Below, in pieces: positions 1 to 6,121 of a stretch of 8,762 nucleotides of DNA. The notes below the pieces were generated by a model that ran no database searches, was not told the origin of the DNA, and saw nothing but the letters and a program-made list of their open reading frames with translations. Made by a program: the position numbers and the translations under genes. This DNA comes from Hyphomicrobiales bacterium (lineage in GTDB: Bacteria > Pseudomonadota > Alphaproteobacteria > Rhizobiales > Beijerinckiaceae): contig JAQGJO010000170.1 in the NCBI GenBank assembly GCA_028290595.1, positions 1 through 8,762 of the forward strand. The letters run 5' to 3'. Position 1 is the first letter of the stretch; each line of letters starts with the position of its first letter.

Positions 1-1
1 A

Positions 2-247
2 CCCTATAGCGCATGGAAATTCATCCGCGACGGTTATGGGGAGCTCGACGGACGCCTGCCGCTCAACACGTTCGGCGGGAGCCTTGGCGAGGGTCGACTG
101 CATGGCATGGGCCATTTGCGTGAAGCGGTCCTTCAATTGAGCGGCCGGGCAGGGGCTCGGCAGCTTGCAAAAGCGGACAATGCGCTGGTGCAGGTGGGGC
201 CGTTCGACGGTTCATCCCTTGTCATTCTCAGCGCCAGTCCGGCTTAG
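2..247 (+). CDS. Thiolase / SCPx-like lipid-transfer family protein, C-terminal fragment (5' end outside window)
   Basis: An open frame enters from the left edge and gives 81 residues before a TAG stop; the start and most of the protein are missing. The visible part carries the C-terminal glycine-rich block of non-decarboxylating thiolases of the SCPx/lipid-transfer type: LPLNTFGGSLGEGRLHG at fragment residues 19-35, followed by EAVLQLSGRAGARQ (41-54) and a final hydrophobic strand LVILSA. In this subgroup the GRLHG segment stands where classical thiolases have GHPxGA. Family members either condense or cleave acyl-CoA, and some act as retro-aldolases on hydroxyacyl-CoA, as in side-chain removal from steroids, usually with a DUF35/OB-fold partner. 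No such partner is visible here, though one could lie upstream. The next gene starts 9 nt downstream, so this is probably an upstream member of the same operon. The family call is firm; the exact reaction is not determinable. Confidence 0.85.
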   Translation, partial: PYSAWKFIRDGYGELDGRLPLNTFGGSLGEGRLHGMGHLREAVLQLSGRAGARQLAKADNALVQVGPFDGSSLVILSASPA

Positions 248-250
248 AGG
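246..250 (+). promoter_or_regulatory. Ribosome binding site overlapping the thiolase stop codon
   Basis: AGAGG overlaps the last two bases of the TAG stop of the thiolase and lies 6 nt before the ATG at 257. This placement supports that ATG and suggests translational coupling between the thiolase and the small downstream gene. Confidence 0.6.
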
Positions 251-256
251 CGGGCC

Positions 257-622
257 ATGACCGGACCAAGCGAAGACAGGCGTACATTGCGGGATTATCT
301 GAACGTTCCCTATGTCGTCGAATCGACCTCTATCGAAATCGCGCCGGGCGTTTGGACGCGCCGTGTCCGTTATCCGGAACTCCCCGATTGCGCGGCCGAA
401 CATGAAATCATCGAGACTGCCATCAGGATGCTGGAACGACAGCGCATACAAACAATTATTCGCATGCTTTGCAATGGCAAGCTGCCGCCGCATCCCAGAT
501 CCCGGCTCGCGCATAGCGATCCGTCCTGGACCGCGAAAGAGGCAGGCCTGGACCATGTCGTTCTGGATCTCTTTGACAAGACCGTAGCGGAATTGTGCGG
601 CATCCCAGATCCATTTGCCTGA
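257..622 (+). CDS. Small protein with a HicB-like N-terminal domain, unknown function
   Basis: This is a 121-residue soluble protein without signal peptide or membrane segment. The first two thirds resemble the HicB/UPF0150 antitoxin-like fold: RDYLNVPYVVES (13-24) looks like the usual YLxLPYxxE opening; a strand ending in RRVRYPELPDC (35-45) matches the fPDLPGC motif; then comes a helix (about 48-70) and NGKLPPHPRS (73-82), which resembles the family's G-x-x-IP-x-P end. The consensus Gly of PGC is Asp here, and the usual GDT turn is replaced by EHE, so it is a divergent member at best. The remaining ~40 residues are unassigned. There is no HicA-like toxin gene beside it. It sits between the thiolase (9 nt gap) and the Rieske oxygenase (51 nt gap), so it is probably an operon member with a catabolic or sensory accessory role rather than a toxin-antitoxin antidote. 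The start is backed by an AGAGG site 6 nt upstream. I am fairly sure it is a gene and moderately sure of the fold. Confidence 0.7.
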   Translation: MTGPSEDRRTLRDYLNVPYVVESTSIEIAPGVWTRRVRYPELPDCAAEHEIIETAIRMLERQRIQTIIRMLCNGKLPPHPRSRLAHSDPSWTAKEAGLDHVVLDLFDKTVAELCGIPDPFA

Positions 623-633
623 TCCGTTTGCCT
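608..633 (+). repeat. 13-bp tandem duplication spanning a stop codon
   Basis: GATCCATTTGCCT (608-620) is followed immediately by GATCCGTTTGCCT (621-633), differing at one base. The junction supplies the TGA stop (620-622) of the HicB-like gene. The unit is not a multiple of three, so with a single copy the reading frame would run on past this point. Confidence 0.85.
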
Positions 634-673
634 TGCAAAGGGTGAAGGACCCGAACCAGCAGAGGAAGACCAG

Positions 674-1993
674 ATGCTCTCACATGCCGATAACGAAGCC
701 CTTGTGCGCGTCGGTGCGGATACGCCGATGGGGACGCTGTTTCGATTGTATTGGATTCCCTTTCTGCCCTCGAAAGCGCTGGTCGCTGACGGGCCGGTCA
801 AACGCATCCGTCTGCTGGGAGAAGATCTGGTCGCTTTTCGGGATACTCAAAATCAGGTTGGCCTCATCGCCAATGCCTGCGCGCATCGAGGCGCGCCCAT
901 GATGTTTGGTCGCAACGAAGAGTGCGGTCTTCGCTGCGTCTATCATGGGTGGAAGTATGACGTGAACGGCGATGTCGTCGATATGCCGACGGAACCGCCA
1001 GGAAGCCGCTTCAAAGAGCGTGTGAAAACGACCGCCTATCCATGCCGCGAACGCAACGGCGTTATATGGACTTATATGGGACCGGAAGCGGAGGCGCTGC
1101 CGCCGCTCCCCAACCTGGAATGGAATCTGGTTCCCGAAACGAATGTCGAGATTTCATTGCGGGTTCAGGAATGCAATTGGCTGCAGGCGCTGGAAGGCGA
1201 AATCGATTCGGCACATGCGCCGATCCTGCACGGGCGGGTCGATTCGAAAGGCGCCAGCAGCGCCTGGTTCGCGTCCAGGGATCTGGCGCCGAGCTTCGAA
1301 TGCGTCCGGCAGAATTTCGGTCTCAGCATTGCGGCGAAGCGAAAGCTTGATGAGGACACGCTCTACTGGAGGGTCAATCAGTTCGTGATGCCGTTCTACA
1401 CGATGGTGCCGCCGCAGTCGCAATATCCGGAACTCAGCGGCCATGCCTGGGTTCCGATGGATGATACGCACACGATCTGCATCATGTTCACCTATCATCC
1501 GTCGCAACCGTTGCCTGAGAAGATGAAACGGATTTTCAACGACGGTTATAACGGCCGCGAGACGGGTCATCCAAGCCGTCATGCTTTCGTGGAAACTAAT
1601 CCAGCGGTGCCTTACGGCGACTACCGGACGAAGTACAATGCGGGAAACGCGTTTCTGTTCGACCATGAAAGCCAGGTTACGACCTGGTTCTCCGGCCTGC
1701 CGGGTCTTTGGGTGCAGGATTCCGCCTGTCAGACCGGACTGGCGCCGATTTTCGACCGCAGCAAGGAGAAACTTTCGTCGAGCGATGCCGGAATCGCCAT
1801 GACCCGGCGCGTGCTGCTTGAAGCCGTGAACAGTTTGCGCGATCAGGGCGTGAAACCCGCCGGTGTCGAGGATCCGGATACTTTCCTCGTGCGCGCGGTC
1901 TCTTTGCGTCTGCCGCCAGGCGACAATTGGAGGGAAGCCTCGCAACCTTATATCGTCGCACGGCCGGGCTCCGATTTTGGATATACGCCGTGA
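674..1993 (+). CDS. Rieske [2Fe-2S] non-haem iron ring-hydroxylating oxygenase, large (alpha) subunit
   Basis: This 439-residue protein has the usual length and order of a phthalate 4,5-dioxygenase-type oxygenase component. The N-terminal Rieske domain has Cys69-Ala-His71 (ACAHRGAP) and Cys88-x2-His91 (CVYHGWKY) as [2Fe-2S] ligands. The catalytic domain has NWLQALEGEIDSAHAPILHG (168-187), giving the bridging Asp178 and iron ligands His181 and His186 with the D-x2-H-x4-H spacing of naphthalene dioxygenase. Asp349 in WVQDSACQTG is the likely third iron ligand, followed by the IFDRSKEKLSSSD segment (359-371) common in this group. All catalytic residues are present, so it should be active; family members use O2 and electrons from a reductase to hydroxylate aromatic acids, ethers or terpenoid rings, or to demethylate. 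No small (beta) subunit, ferredoxin or reductase is encoded nearby, so electrons must come from a gene elsewhere. The start is supported by AGAGGAAG at 661-668, seven to eight bases upstream. It shares a 4-nt overlap with the next gene. Substrate unknown. Confidence 0.95.
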   Translation: MLSHADNEALVRVGADTPMGTLFRLYWIPFLPSKALVADGPVKRIRLLGEDLVAFRDTQNQVGLIANACAHRGAPMMFGRNEECGLRCVYHGWKYDVNGDVVDMPTEPPGSRFKERVKTTAYPCRERNGVIWTYMGPEAEALPPLPNLEWNLVPETNVEISLRVQECNWLQALEGEIDSAHAPILHGRVDSKGASSAWFASRDLAPSFECVRQNFGLSIAAKRKLDEDTLYWRVNQFVMPFYTMVPPQSQYPELSGHAWVPMDDTHTICIMFTYHPSQPLPEKMKRIFNDGYNGRETGHPSRHAFVETNPAVPYGDYRTKYNAGNAFLFDHESQVTTWFSGLPGLWVQDSACQTGLAPIFDRSKEKLSSSDAGIAMTRRVLLEAVNSLRDQGVKPAGVEDPDTFLVRAVSLRLPPGDNWREASQPYIVARPGSDFGYTP

Positions 1994-3234
1994 GCGGGCA
2001 GTCGCATTCGCAAAGCGCTTTGGCCGGGTGCCGGGTCATCGAGATCAGCAGCAGCGCCGGCGCGATTGCCGGCCGCATCCTTGCCGATCTCGGCGCCGAT
2101 GTGATCAAGATCGAGCCAGAGGGCGGCGAGCCGGCACGGTTCGCCGAGCCTACACTGACGCTTGGCGACGGGTCACGCCTGAGCAGTTATTGGCTCGCTT
2201 TCAACATCAACAAGCGCAGCATATGTCTTGATCTTTCCACGAATGAAGGCGGCGCCAAATTTTCCGCGCTCGTGCGCTCGGCGGACATTGTGATTACCGA
2301 TTTCCAGCGGATGAGCGCGGGCGAAAGCGAGCGCCTTGCAGCGCTCGCCTGCGCGGCCAATCCTGGCATTGTCTTTGCCGAAATATGGCCGTTCGGCCGC
2401 GGCGGTGCTTACGAGACCTATCCGGCGACGGATACGATTCTCCAGGCGCTCGGCGGTCACCTTTTTCTGAATGGCGACATCGACAGGGCGCCGGTCCGGA
2501 TCGGACTTCCGGTTGGCCTCATGCAGGGTGGCGCCGAGGCGGCATCGGCGGCGCTGATGGCCTATTATCACCGGCTGCGGACCGGCAAAGGTCAGCGGGT
2601 CGATATCTCGATTCAGGAGTGCATCATCTGGACGCTCCTCAACACGACGATGGCCTGGCAGATCCTAGAACTGAATGAAATGCGTGGCGGCGCCGTCAGG
2701 AAGGAGCGGGCGAACCGGTTTTATACGCGGCTGGTCTGGCCCTGTGCCGATGGCCATATTTTCTTCGGACCGGTCGGCGGCGGCGGCGGGGTCGCCCGCG
2801 AGAAATCCTATGCCGGGCTTGTCGCGTGGATGGCTGAAGAGGGCATCAAGGATGCGCTTCTGACAGGACGGGAATGGAACGGGCCGGGCCAGTTTCATGT
2901 GCCGCAGGAAGACTATGACGCGGTGAGCGAACTCATCGGCCGTTTCATCGCCGCCAAGACGTCGGCCGAATTGATGGAGCAGGCGGTCAAGCGCCGCATT
3001 CTGCTCGCCCCAGTCTCCACAGTGGAGCAGATCCTTCGCTACGATCATTTGCGAGAGCGCGGCTTCTATCTTCCCCTGAGCGATGACAGGCGGGGCTTCA
3101 AGGTCGACTATCCGGCGGTTTGGGCAAGTCTCAGCGACACGCCATTGTGCGTACTGACGTCTGCGCCGTTCGCCGGCGAGCACACGCGCCAGGTTGAAGA
3201 GGAACTGTCGCAGAGGGCGTCACATCATGGCTGA
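1990..3234 (+). CDS. Class III (CaiB/BaiF family) CoA-transferase, subunit with catalytic aspartate
   Basis: From a GTG at 1990 this gives 414 residues, the usual family size. The GTG overlaps the Rieske TGA as GTGA (4 nt), indicating translational coupling. The frame is open further upstream to a TTG at 1927, but that adds 21 residues inside the oxygenase gene with no ribosome site, while the family's typical beginning (LAGCRVIEISSSAGAIAGR, residues 11-29, then LADLGADVIKIEP, 31-43) fits the GTG. Further motifs are FNINKRSICLDL (71-82), YPATDTILQALGG (144-156), GLMQGGAEAASAALMAYYHR, and RTGKGQRVDISIQE. Asp148 occupies the position of the catalytic Asp that forms the acyl-anhydride/CoA thioester intermediate in formyl-CoA transferase relatives. 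Known members move CoA between carboxylic acids (for example from succinyl-CoA), or racemise or ligate acyl-CoA. The adjacent homologue lacks this Asp, so the two products may form a heteromer. The family is certain; the substrate is not. Confidence 0.93.
   Translation: MSGQSHSQSALAGCRVIEISSSAGAIAGRILADLGADVIKIEPEGGEPARFAEPTLTLGDGSRLSSYWLAFNINKRSICLDLSTNEGGAKFSALVRSADIVITDFQRMSAGESERLAALACAANPGIVFAEIWPFGRGGAYETYPATDTILQALGGHLFLNGDIDRAPVRIGLPVGLMQGGAEAASAALMAYYHRLRTGKGQRVDISIQECIIWTLLNTTMAWQILELNEMRGGAVRKERANRFYTRLVWPCADGHIFFGPVGGGGGVAREKSYAGLVAWMAEEGIKDALLTGREWNGPGQFHVPQEDYDAVSELIGRFIAAKTSAELMEQAVKRRILLAPVSTVEQILRYDHLRERGFYLPLSDDRRGFKVDYPAVWASLSDTPLCVLTSAPFAGEHTRQVEEELSQRASHHG
3212..3217 (+). 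promoter_or_regulatory. Ribosome binding site deciding the start of the second CoA-transferase
   Basis: AGAGGG inside the end of the upstream CoA-transferase gene lies 9 nt before the ATG at 3227. It favours that ATG over the in-frame start 33 nt further upstream (3194), and the family's N-terminal strand (residues 5-14, IFTGLKVVDF) also fits this start. Confidence 0.6.
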
Positions 3235-4441
3235 CTCTATCTTTACAGGATTGAAAGTCGTCGATTTCACCTGGGCGGCAGCCGGGCCGATCGTGACAAA
3301 GCAACTCGGGGACAATGGCGCGACGGTGATCAAGGTCGAGTCGGTCCATCATCCCGACAGTGTGCGGCTCGGCGGGCCCTATACGGATGATAAGCCGGGC
3401 ATCAATCGAAGCGGTTTCTTTGCTGACTTCAACAGCTCGAAATTGAGTCTGGCTGTCAATATGGGCCATGCACGCGCGGCCGAGATCATCATGCCGTTGC
3501 TGAAATGGGCCGATGTCGTCGCTGAAAGCTTTCGCCCCGGTGTCATGGAACGGTGGGGATTTGGCTATGAGCAGATCCGGAAGATCAATCCAAGTGTCAT
3601 TATGTTGAGTTCGTCGCTTTATGGCAGTGACGGGCCGTGGAGCCAGCATCCAGGCTTCGGGGCGCAGGGGCAGGCACTTGCCGGCCTGCATGCCATGACC
3701 GGCTGGCCCGACCGGCCTCCGGCAGCGCCCAAAGGCGCATATACCGACAGTGTGTCTCCGAGGTTCGCCGCTGCAGCGCTGATGGCGGCGATGATCCATC
3801 GGGAGCGAACCGGCCGCGGTCAATATCTCCAGATTTCCCAAATCGAGACGGCGATCGGACTGCTGGCGCCGCAGATGTTTGAGCAGCAGCTTGCCGGCAC
3901 GGAAGCCAGGCGAAATGGCAATGTAAAACCGGAAGCTATCCTGCACGGCGTATTTCGGTGTGCAGGCGAAGAGCGCTGGATCGCGATCGAGATAGAAGAC
4001 GAAACGCAATGGTCTGGGTTAATGGAAGTGTTGGCCAAAACCGGCGAACTTGGCGCTGGTCTCTCTGGGCCTGAGTCATGGACGCGTTTGGAGCGTGTCG
4101 ACATCGAGAGGGCTGTCGAAGACCTCACAGTTGGATGGGACGCCTTCGAACTGATGGATGCGTTGCGTGCGGCCGGCGTGCCGGCCGGTGTGGCTTTGAA
4201 AGGCTCCGATCTTTTGAACGATCCAACGCTCCGCGAGCGCGGTCATTTCTGGCGTCTGGAACATCCGGAAATGGGGTCTCTTGAATACAACGGGCCTGCC
4301 TATCGTTTCAGCGATACGCCATCGAGGCTGACGCGCGCGGCGCCCTGCCTGGGTGAGGATTCAGCCGCGGTGCTCGCCGATGTGCTGGGATTTTCCTCGA
4401 GCCAAATCGATGATTTCCAGAAGAACGGCCTGCTGGCCTAG
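3227..4441 (+). CDS. Class III (CaiB/BaiF family) CoA-transferase homologue lacking the catalytic aspartate
   Basis: This 404-residue protein overlaps the previous gene by 8 nt. Family features in order are FTGLKVVDFTWAAAGP (6-21), LGDNGATVIKVES (27-39), FADFNSSKLSLAVNM (65-79), ADVVAESFRPGVMERWGFGY (95-114), SLYGSDGPWSQHPGFGAQGQ (130-149), and HRERTGRGQYLQISQIE (191-207). In the segment where active members read Y-D-x3-QA-x-G, this protein has F144-Gly145-AQGQALAGL, so the catalytic Asp is replaced by Gly. The preceding gene keeps its Asp. In heteromeric class III enzymes such as the benzylsuccinate CoA-transferase BbsEF, I recall that only one subunit type carries the active Asp; a similar split is inferred here, with this protein as the structural or substrate-binding partner. 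A 48 nt gap separates it from the GMC gene. The rest of the fold looks intact, with no frameshift, so it is unlikely to be a pseudogene. Confidence 0.92.
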   Translation: MADSIFTGLKVVDFTWAAAGPIVTKQLGDNGATVIKVESVHHPDSVRLGGPYTDDKPGINRSGFFADFNSSKLSLAVNMGHARAAEIIMPLLKWADVVAESFRPGVMERWGFGYEQIRKINPSVIMLSSSLYGSDGPWSQHPGFGAQGQALAGLHAMTGWPDRPPAAPKGAYTDSVSPRFAAAALMAAMIHRERTGRGQYLQISQIETAIGLLAPQMFEQQLAGTEARRNGNVKPEAILHGVFRCAGEERWIAIEIEDETQWSGLMEVLAKTGELGAGLSGPESWTRLERVDIERAVEDLTVGWDAFELMDALRAAGVPAGVALKGSDLLNDPTLRERGHFWRLEHPEMGSLEYNGPAYRFSDTPSRLTRAAPCLGEDSAAVLADVLGFSSSQIDDFQKNGLLA

Positions 4442-4489
4442 CTCATCAACTGCTTGTAACGCCTATGCCGTGGTGATCCTGGGGAGAGA

Positions 4490-6106
4490 ATGGAAAGCTC
4501 TGAGTTCGATTATATCATCGTGGGCGCTGGATCGAGCGGATGCGTGGTCGCCAACCGGCTGTCGGCGGATCCTTCCGTTCGTGTCTGCCTGCTGGAAGCA
4601 GGCCCCTCGGACCGCAATCCGGTCACGGCATTCAAGACGCGGCTTCCGATCGGCACGGTGATGCTGCTGCCGTCCATGCGTTACAATTGGGGATATGCCT
4701 TCAAAGGCCATGAAGGGCTGCGCAATCGAAATATTCCCACCCATCGCGGCCGGATGTCCGGAGGCTCGAGTTCCGTCAACGGCATGCTCTATATCCGCGG
4801 ACATTCGCGCGACTATGACGAATGGCGAGAGCAAGGCAATATCGGCTGGGGCTGGCAGGACGTGCTGCCTGCGTTCCTGAAGCAGGAGCATCGGGAGCGG
4901 GGCGCAAATGCCCTGCATGGAACCGGCGGCGAGTTGAATGTTGCGCCATTGCGCACGCTGAATCCCGTCACGAAAGCCTTTCTGCAGGCCGCGGGCGAAA
5001 CGCAACATCCGCAGAATGATGATTTTAACGGACCCACACAGGACGGCTTCGGCGCCTGGGAGGTCACCCAGAAAAACGGGCAGCGCTGGAACAGTGCGCG
5101 GGCGTTTGTCCATCCGGTGCTTCAGCGCAAGAATCTCGAGGTGATCAATGACCGGGAGACGGTCCGGATTACCTTCGAGGGTCGACGTGCGACAGGCGTC
5201 ATCATTCGTCATCAAGGACAGGAAACCCTGCTGAGCGCGCGCCGCGAAGTCATTCTGTCGAGCGGATCCTATAATTCGCCGAAACTGCTTATGCTGTCAG
5301 GAATTGGGGATGCAGCCGAACTGAAGGGCCACGGGCTTGCCAGCGTTCATCATCTGCCGGGCGTGGGCAAGAATTTGCAGGATCATCCGACAGCCTGGAT
5401 CGAAGTGGAAGATCTGTCAGGCCAGAGCTCTGCGCTGACGTTGCGGACCGTGCCGCGCTATGCGCTTGCCGCATTGACCTATGCCTTTGCCCGGCGCGGG
5501 CCTTTCACGTCGAACGGGGTTGAGGCCGGCGGCTTTGTCCGGACAGATTCAGAGCTTGATAGGCCGGACATTCAATATGTCTTTATGCCCGCGATGCGCG
5601 CGCCCGGAAAATTTCTGCCGCGCGCACATGGGTTCACGCTAATGCCGATTCTGTTGCGGCCAAAGAGCCGGGGCAGTGTCGAGCTCGCATCCGCGGACCC
5701 ATCGGCCAAGCCGCTCCTGCATCCCCGCTTTCTTGATGACCCGGTCGATGTCGATGCGATGGTGCGGGGCACGCAAATCGGGCGCCAGATTCTTGAAGCA
5801 CCGGCCTTGAAGTCTTATCGAGGGCGGGAATTGAGCCCCGGCGCGCAGATTCAAAGCCGCGAAGACATCGAGCAATTCCTCCGCTCGACAATCACGACGG
5901 CCTACCATCCGGTTGGCACCTGCAAAATGGCGCCGGCGAGCGACCCTATGAGCGTCGTGGATGAGCGGCTGCGCGTTCGCGGCATCGACGCCTTGCGTGT
6001 CATCGACGCCTCGATCATGCCGACGATTATCGGAGGAAACACCAACGCACCGGCGATGATGATCGGTGAGCGCGGGGCGGATTTTATCCTTGATGAAGCC
6101 AGGTGA
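4490..6106 (+). CDS. GMC-family FAD-dependent oxidoreductase (choline/alcohol dehydrogenase-like)
   Basis: This is a full-length 538-residue glucose-methanol-choline oxidoreductase. The N-terminal FAD-binding motif FDYIIVGAGSSGCVVANRLS (6-25) ends in an acidic LLEAG (34-38). GMC signature 1 is in HRGRMSGGSSSVNGMLYIRG (85-104) and signature 2 is GSYNSPKLLMLSGIG (259-273). The C-terminal catalytic block has His473 in TAYHPVGTCKM and the paired Asn519 in GGNTNAPAMM; both active-site residues are present. Such enzymes oxidise primary or secondary alcohols to aldehydes or ketones, passing electrons to the respiratory chain or O2. No signal peptide is seen, so the protein is cytoplasmic or membrane-associated. 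GGGGAGAG lies just before the ATG, an unusually close site. In this operon it probably oxidises a hydroxylated intermediate made by, or feeding, the Rieske/CoA steps. It is the last gene on this strand, ending 15 nt from the convergent operon. Confidence 0.95.
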   Translation: MESSEFDYIIVGAGSSGCVVANRLSADPSVRVCLLEAGPSDRNPVTAFKTRLPIGTVMLLPSMRYNWGYAFKGHEGLRNRNIPTHRGRMSGGSSSVNGMLYIRGHSRDYDEWREQGNIGWGWQDVLPAFLKQEHRERGANALHGTGGELNVAPLRTLNPVTKAFLQAAGETQHPQNDDFNGPTQDGFGAWEVTQKNGQRWNSARAFVHPVLQRKNLEVINDRETVRITFEGRRATGVIIRHQGQETLLSARREVILSSGSYNSPKLLMLSGIGDAAELKGHGLASVHHLPGVGKNLQDHPTAWIEVEDLSGQSSALTLRTVPRYALAALTYAFARRGPFTSNGVEAGGFVRTDSELDRPDIQYVFMPAMRAPGKFLPRAHGFTLMPILLRPKSRGSVELASADPSAKPLLHPRFLDDPVDVDAMVRGTQIGRQILEAPALKSYRGRELSPGAQIQSREDIEQFLRSTITTAYHPVGTCKMAPASDPMSVVDERLRVRGIDALRVIDASIMPTIIGGNTNAPAMMIGERGADFILDEAR

Positions 6107-6121
6107 CGGACGCTCGCCGTC

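Noticed and set aside
491..612. 12-bp direct repeat CATCCCAGATCC at 491-502 and 601-612
   Set aside because: Two short copies within coding sequence in different contexts; no further repeats or flanking structure, probably coincidence.
623..673. Possible promoter or small RNA between the HicB-like gene and the Rieske gene
   Set aside because: The 51 nt gap holds the second copy of the 13-bp repeat and a ribosome site (661-668) but no recognisable promoter elements or stable hairpin.
1154..1945. 263-codon open frame on the minus strand opposite the Rieske gene
   Set aside because: It is the antisense shadow of a gene with all Rieske and iron-ligand motifs; its translation is Arg/His-rich with no recognisable domain.
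1927..1989. Upstream TTG start for the first CoA-transferase
   Set aside because: It would extend 21 residues into the Rieske gene with no ribosome site; the family N-terminus and the GTGA overlap fit the GTG at 1990.
4442..4489. Possible promoter between the second CoA-transferase and the GMC gene
   Set aside because: The 48 nt gap shows no convincing -35/-10 pair or operator-like palindrome; only the GGGGAGAG ribosome site is supported.
6105..6121. Possible hairpin GACGG/CCGTC in the convergent gap as a bidirectional terminator
   Set aside because: The stem has only 5 pairs with a 7-base loop and no following T run on either side; it could arise by chance in this composition.
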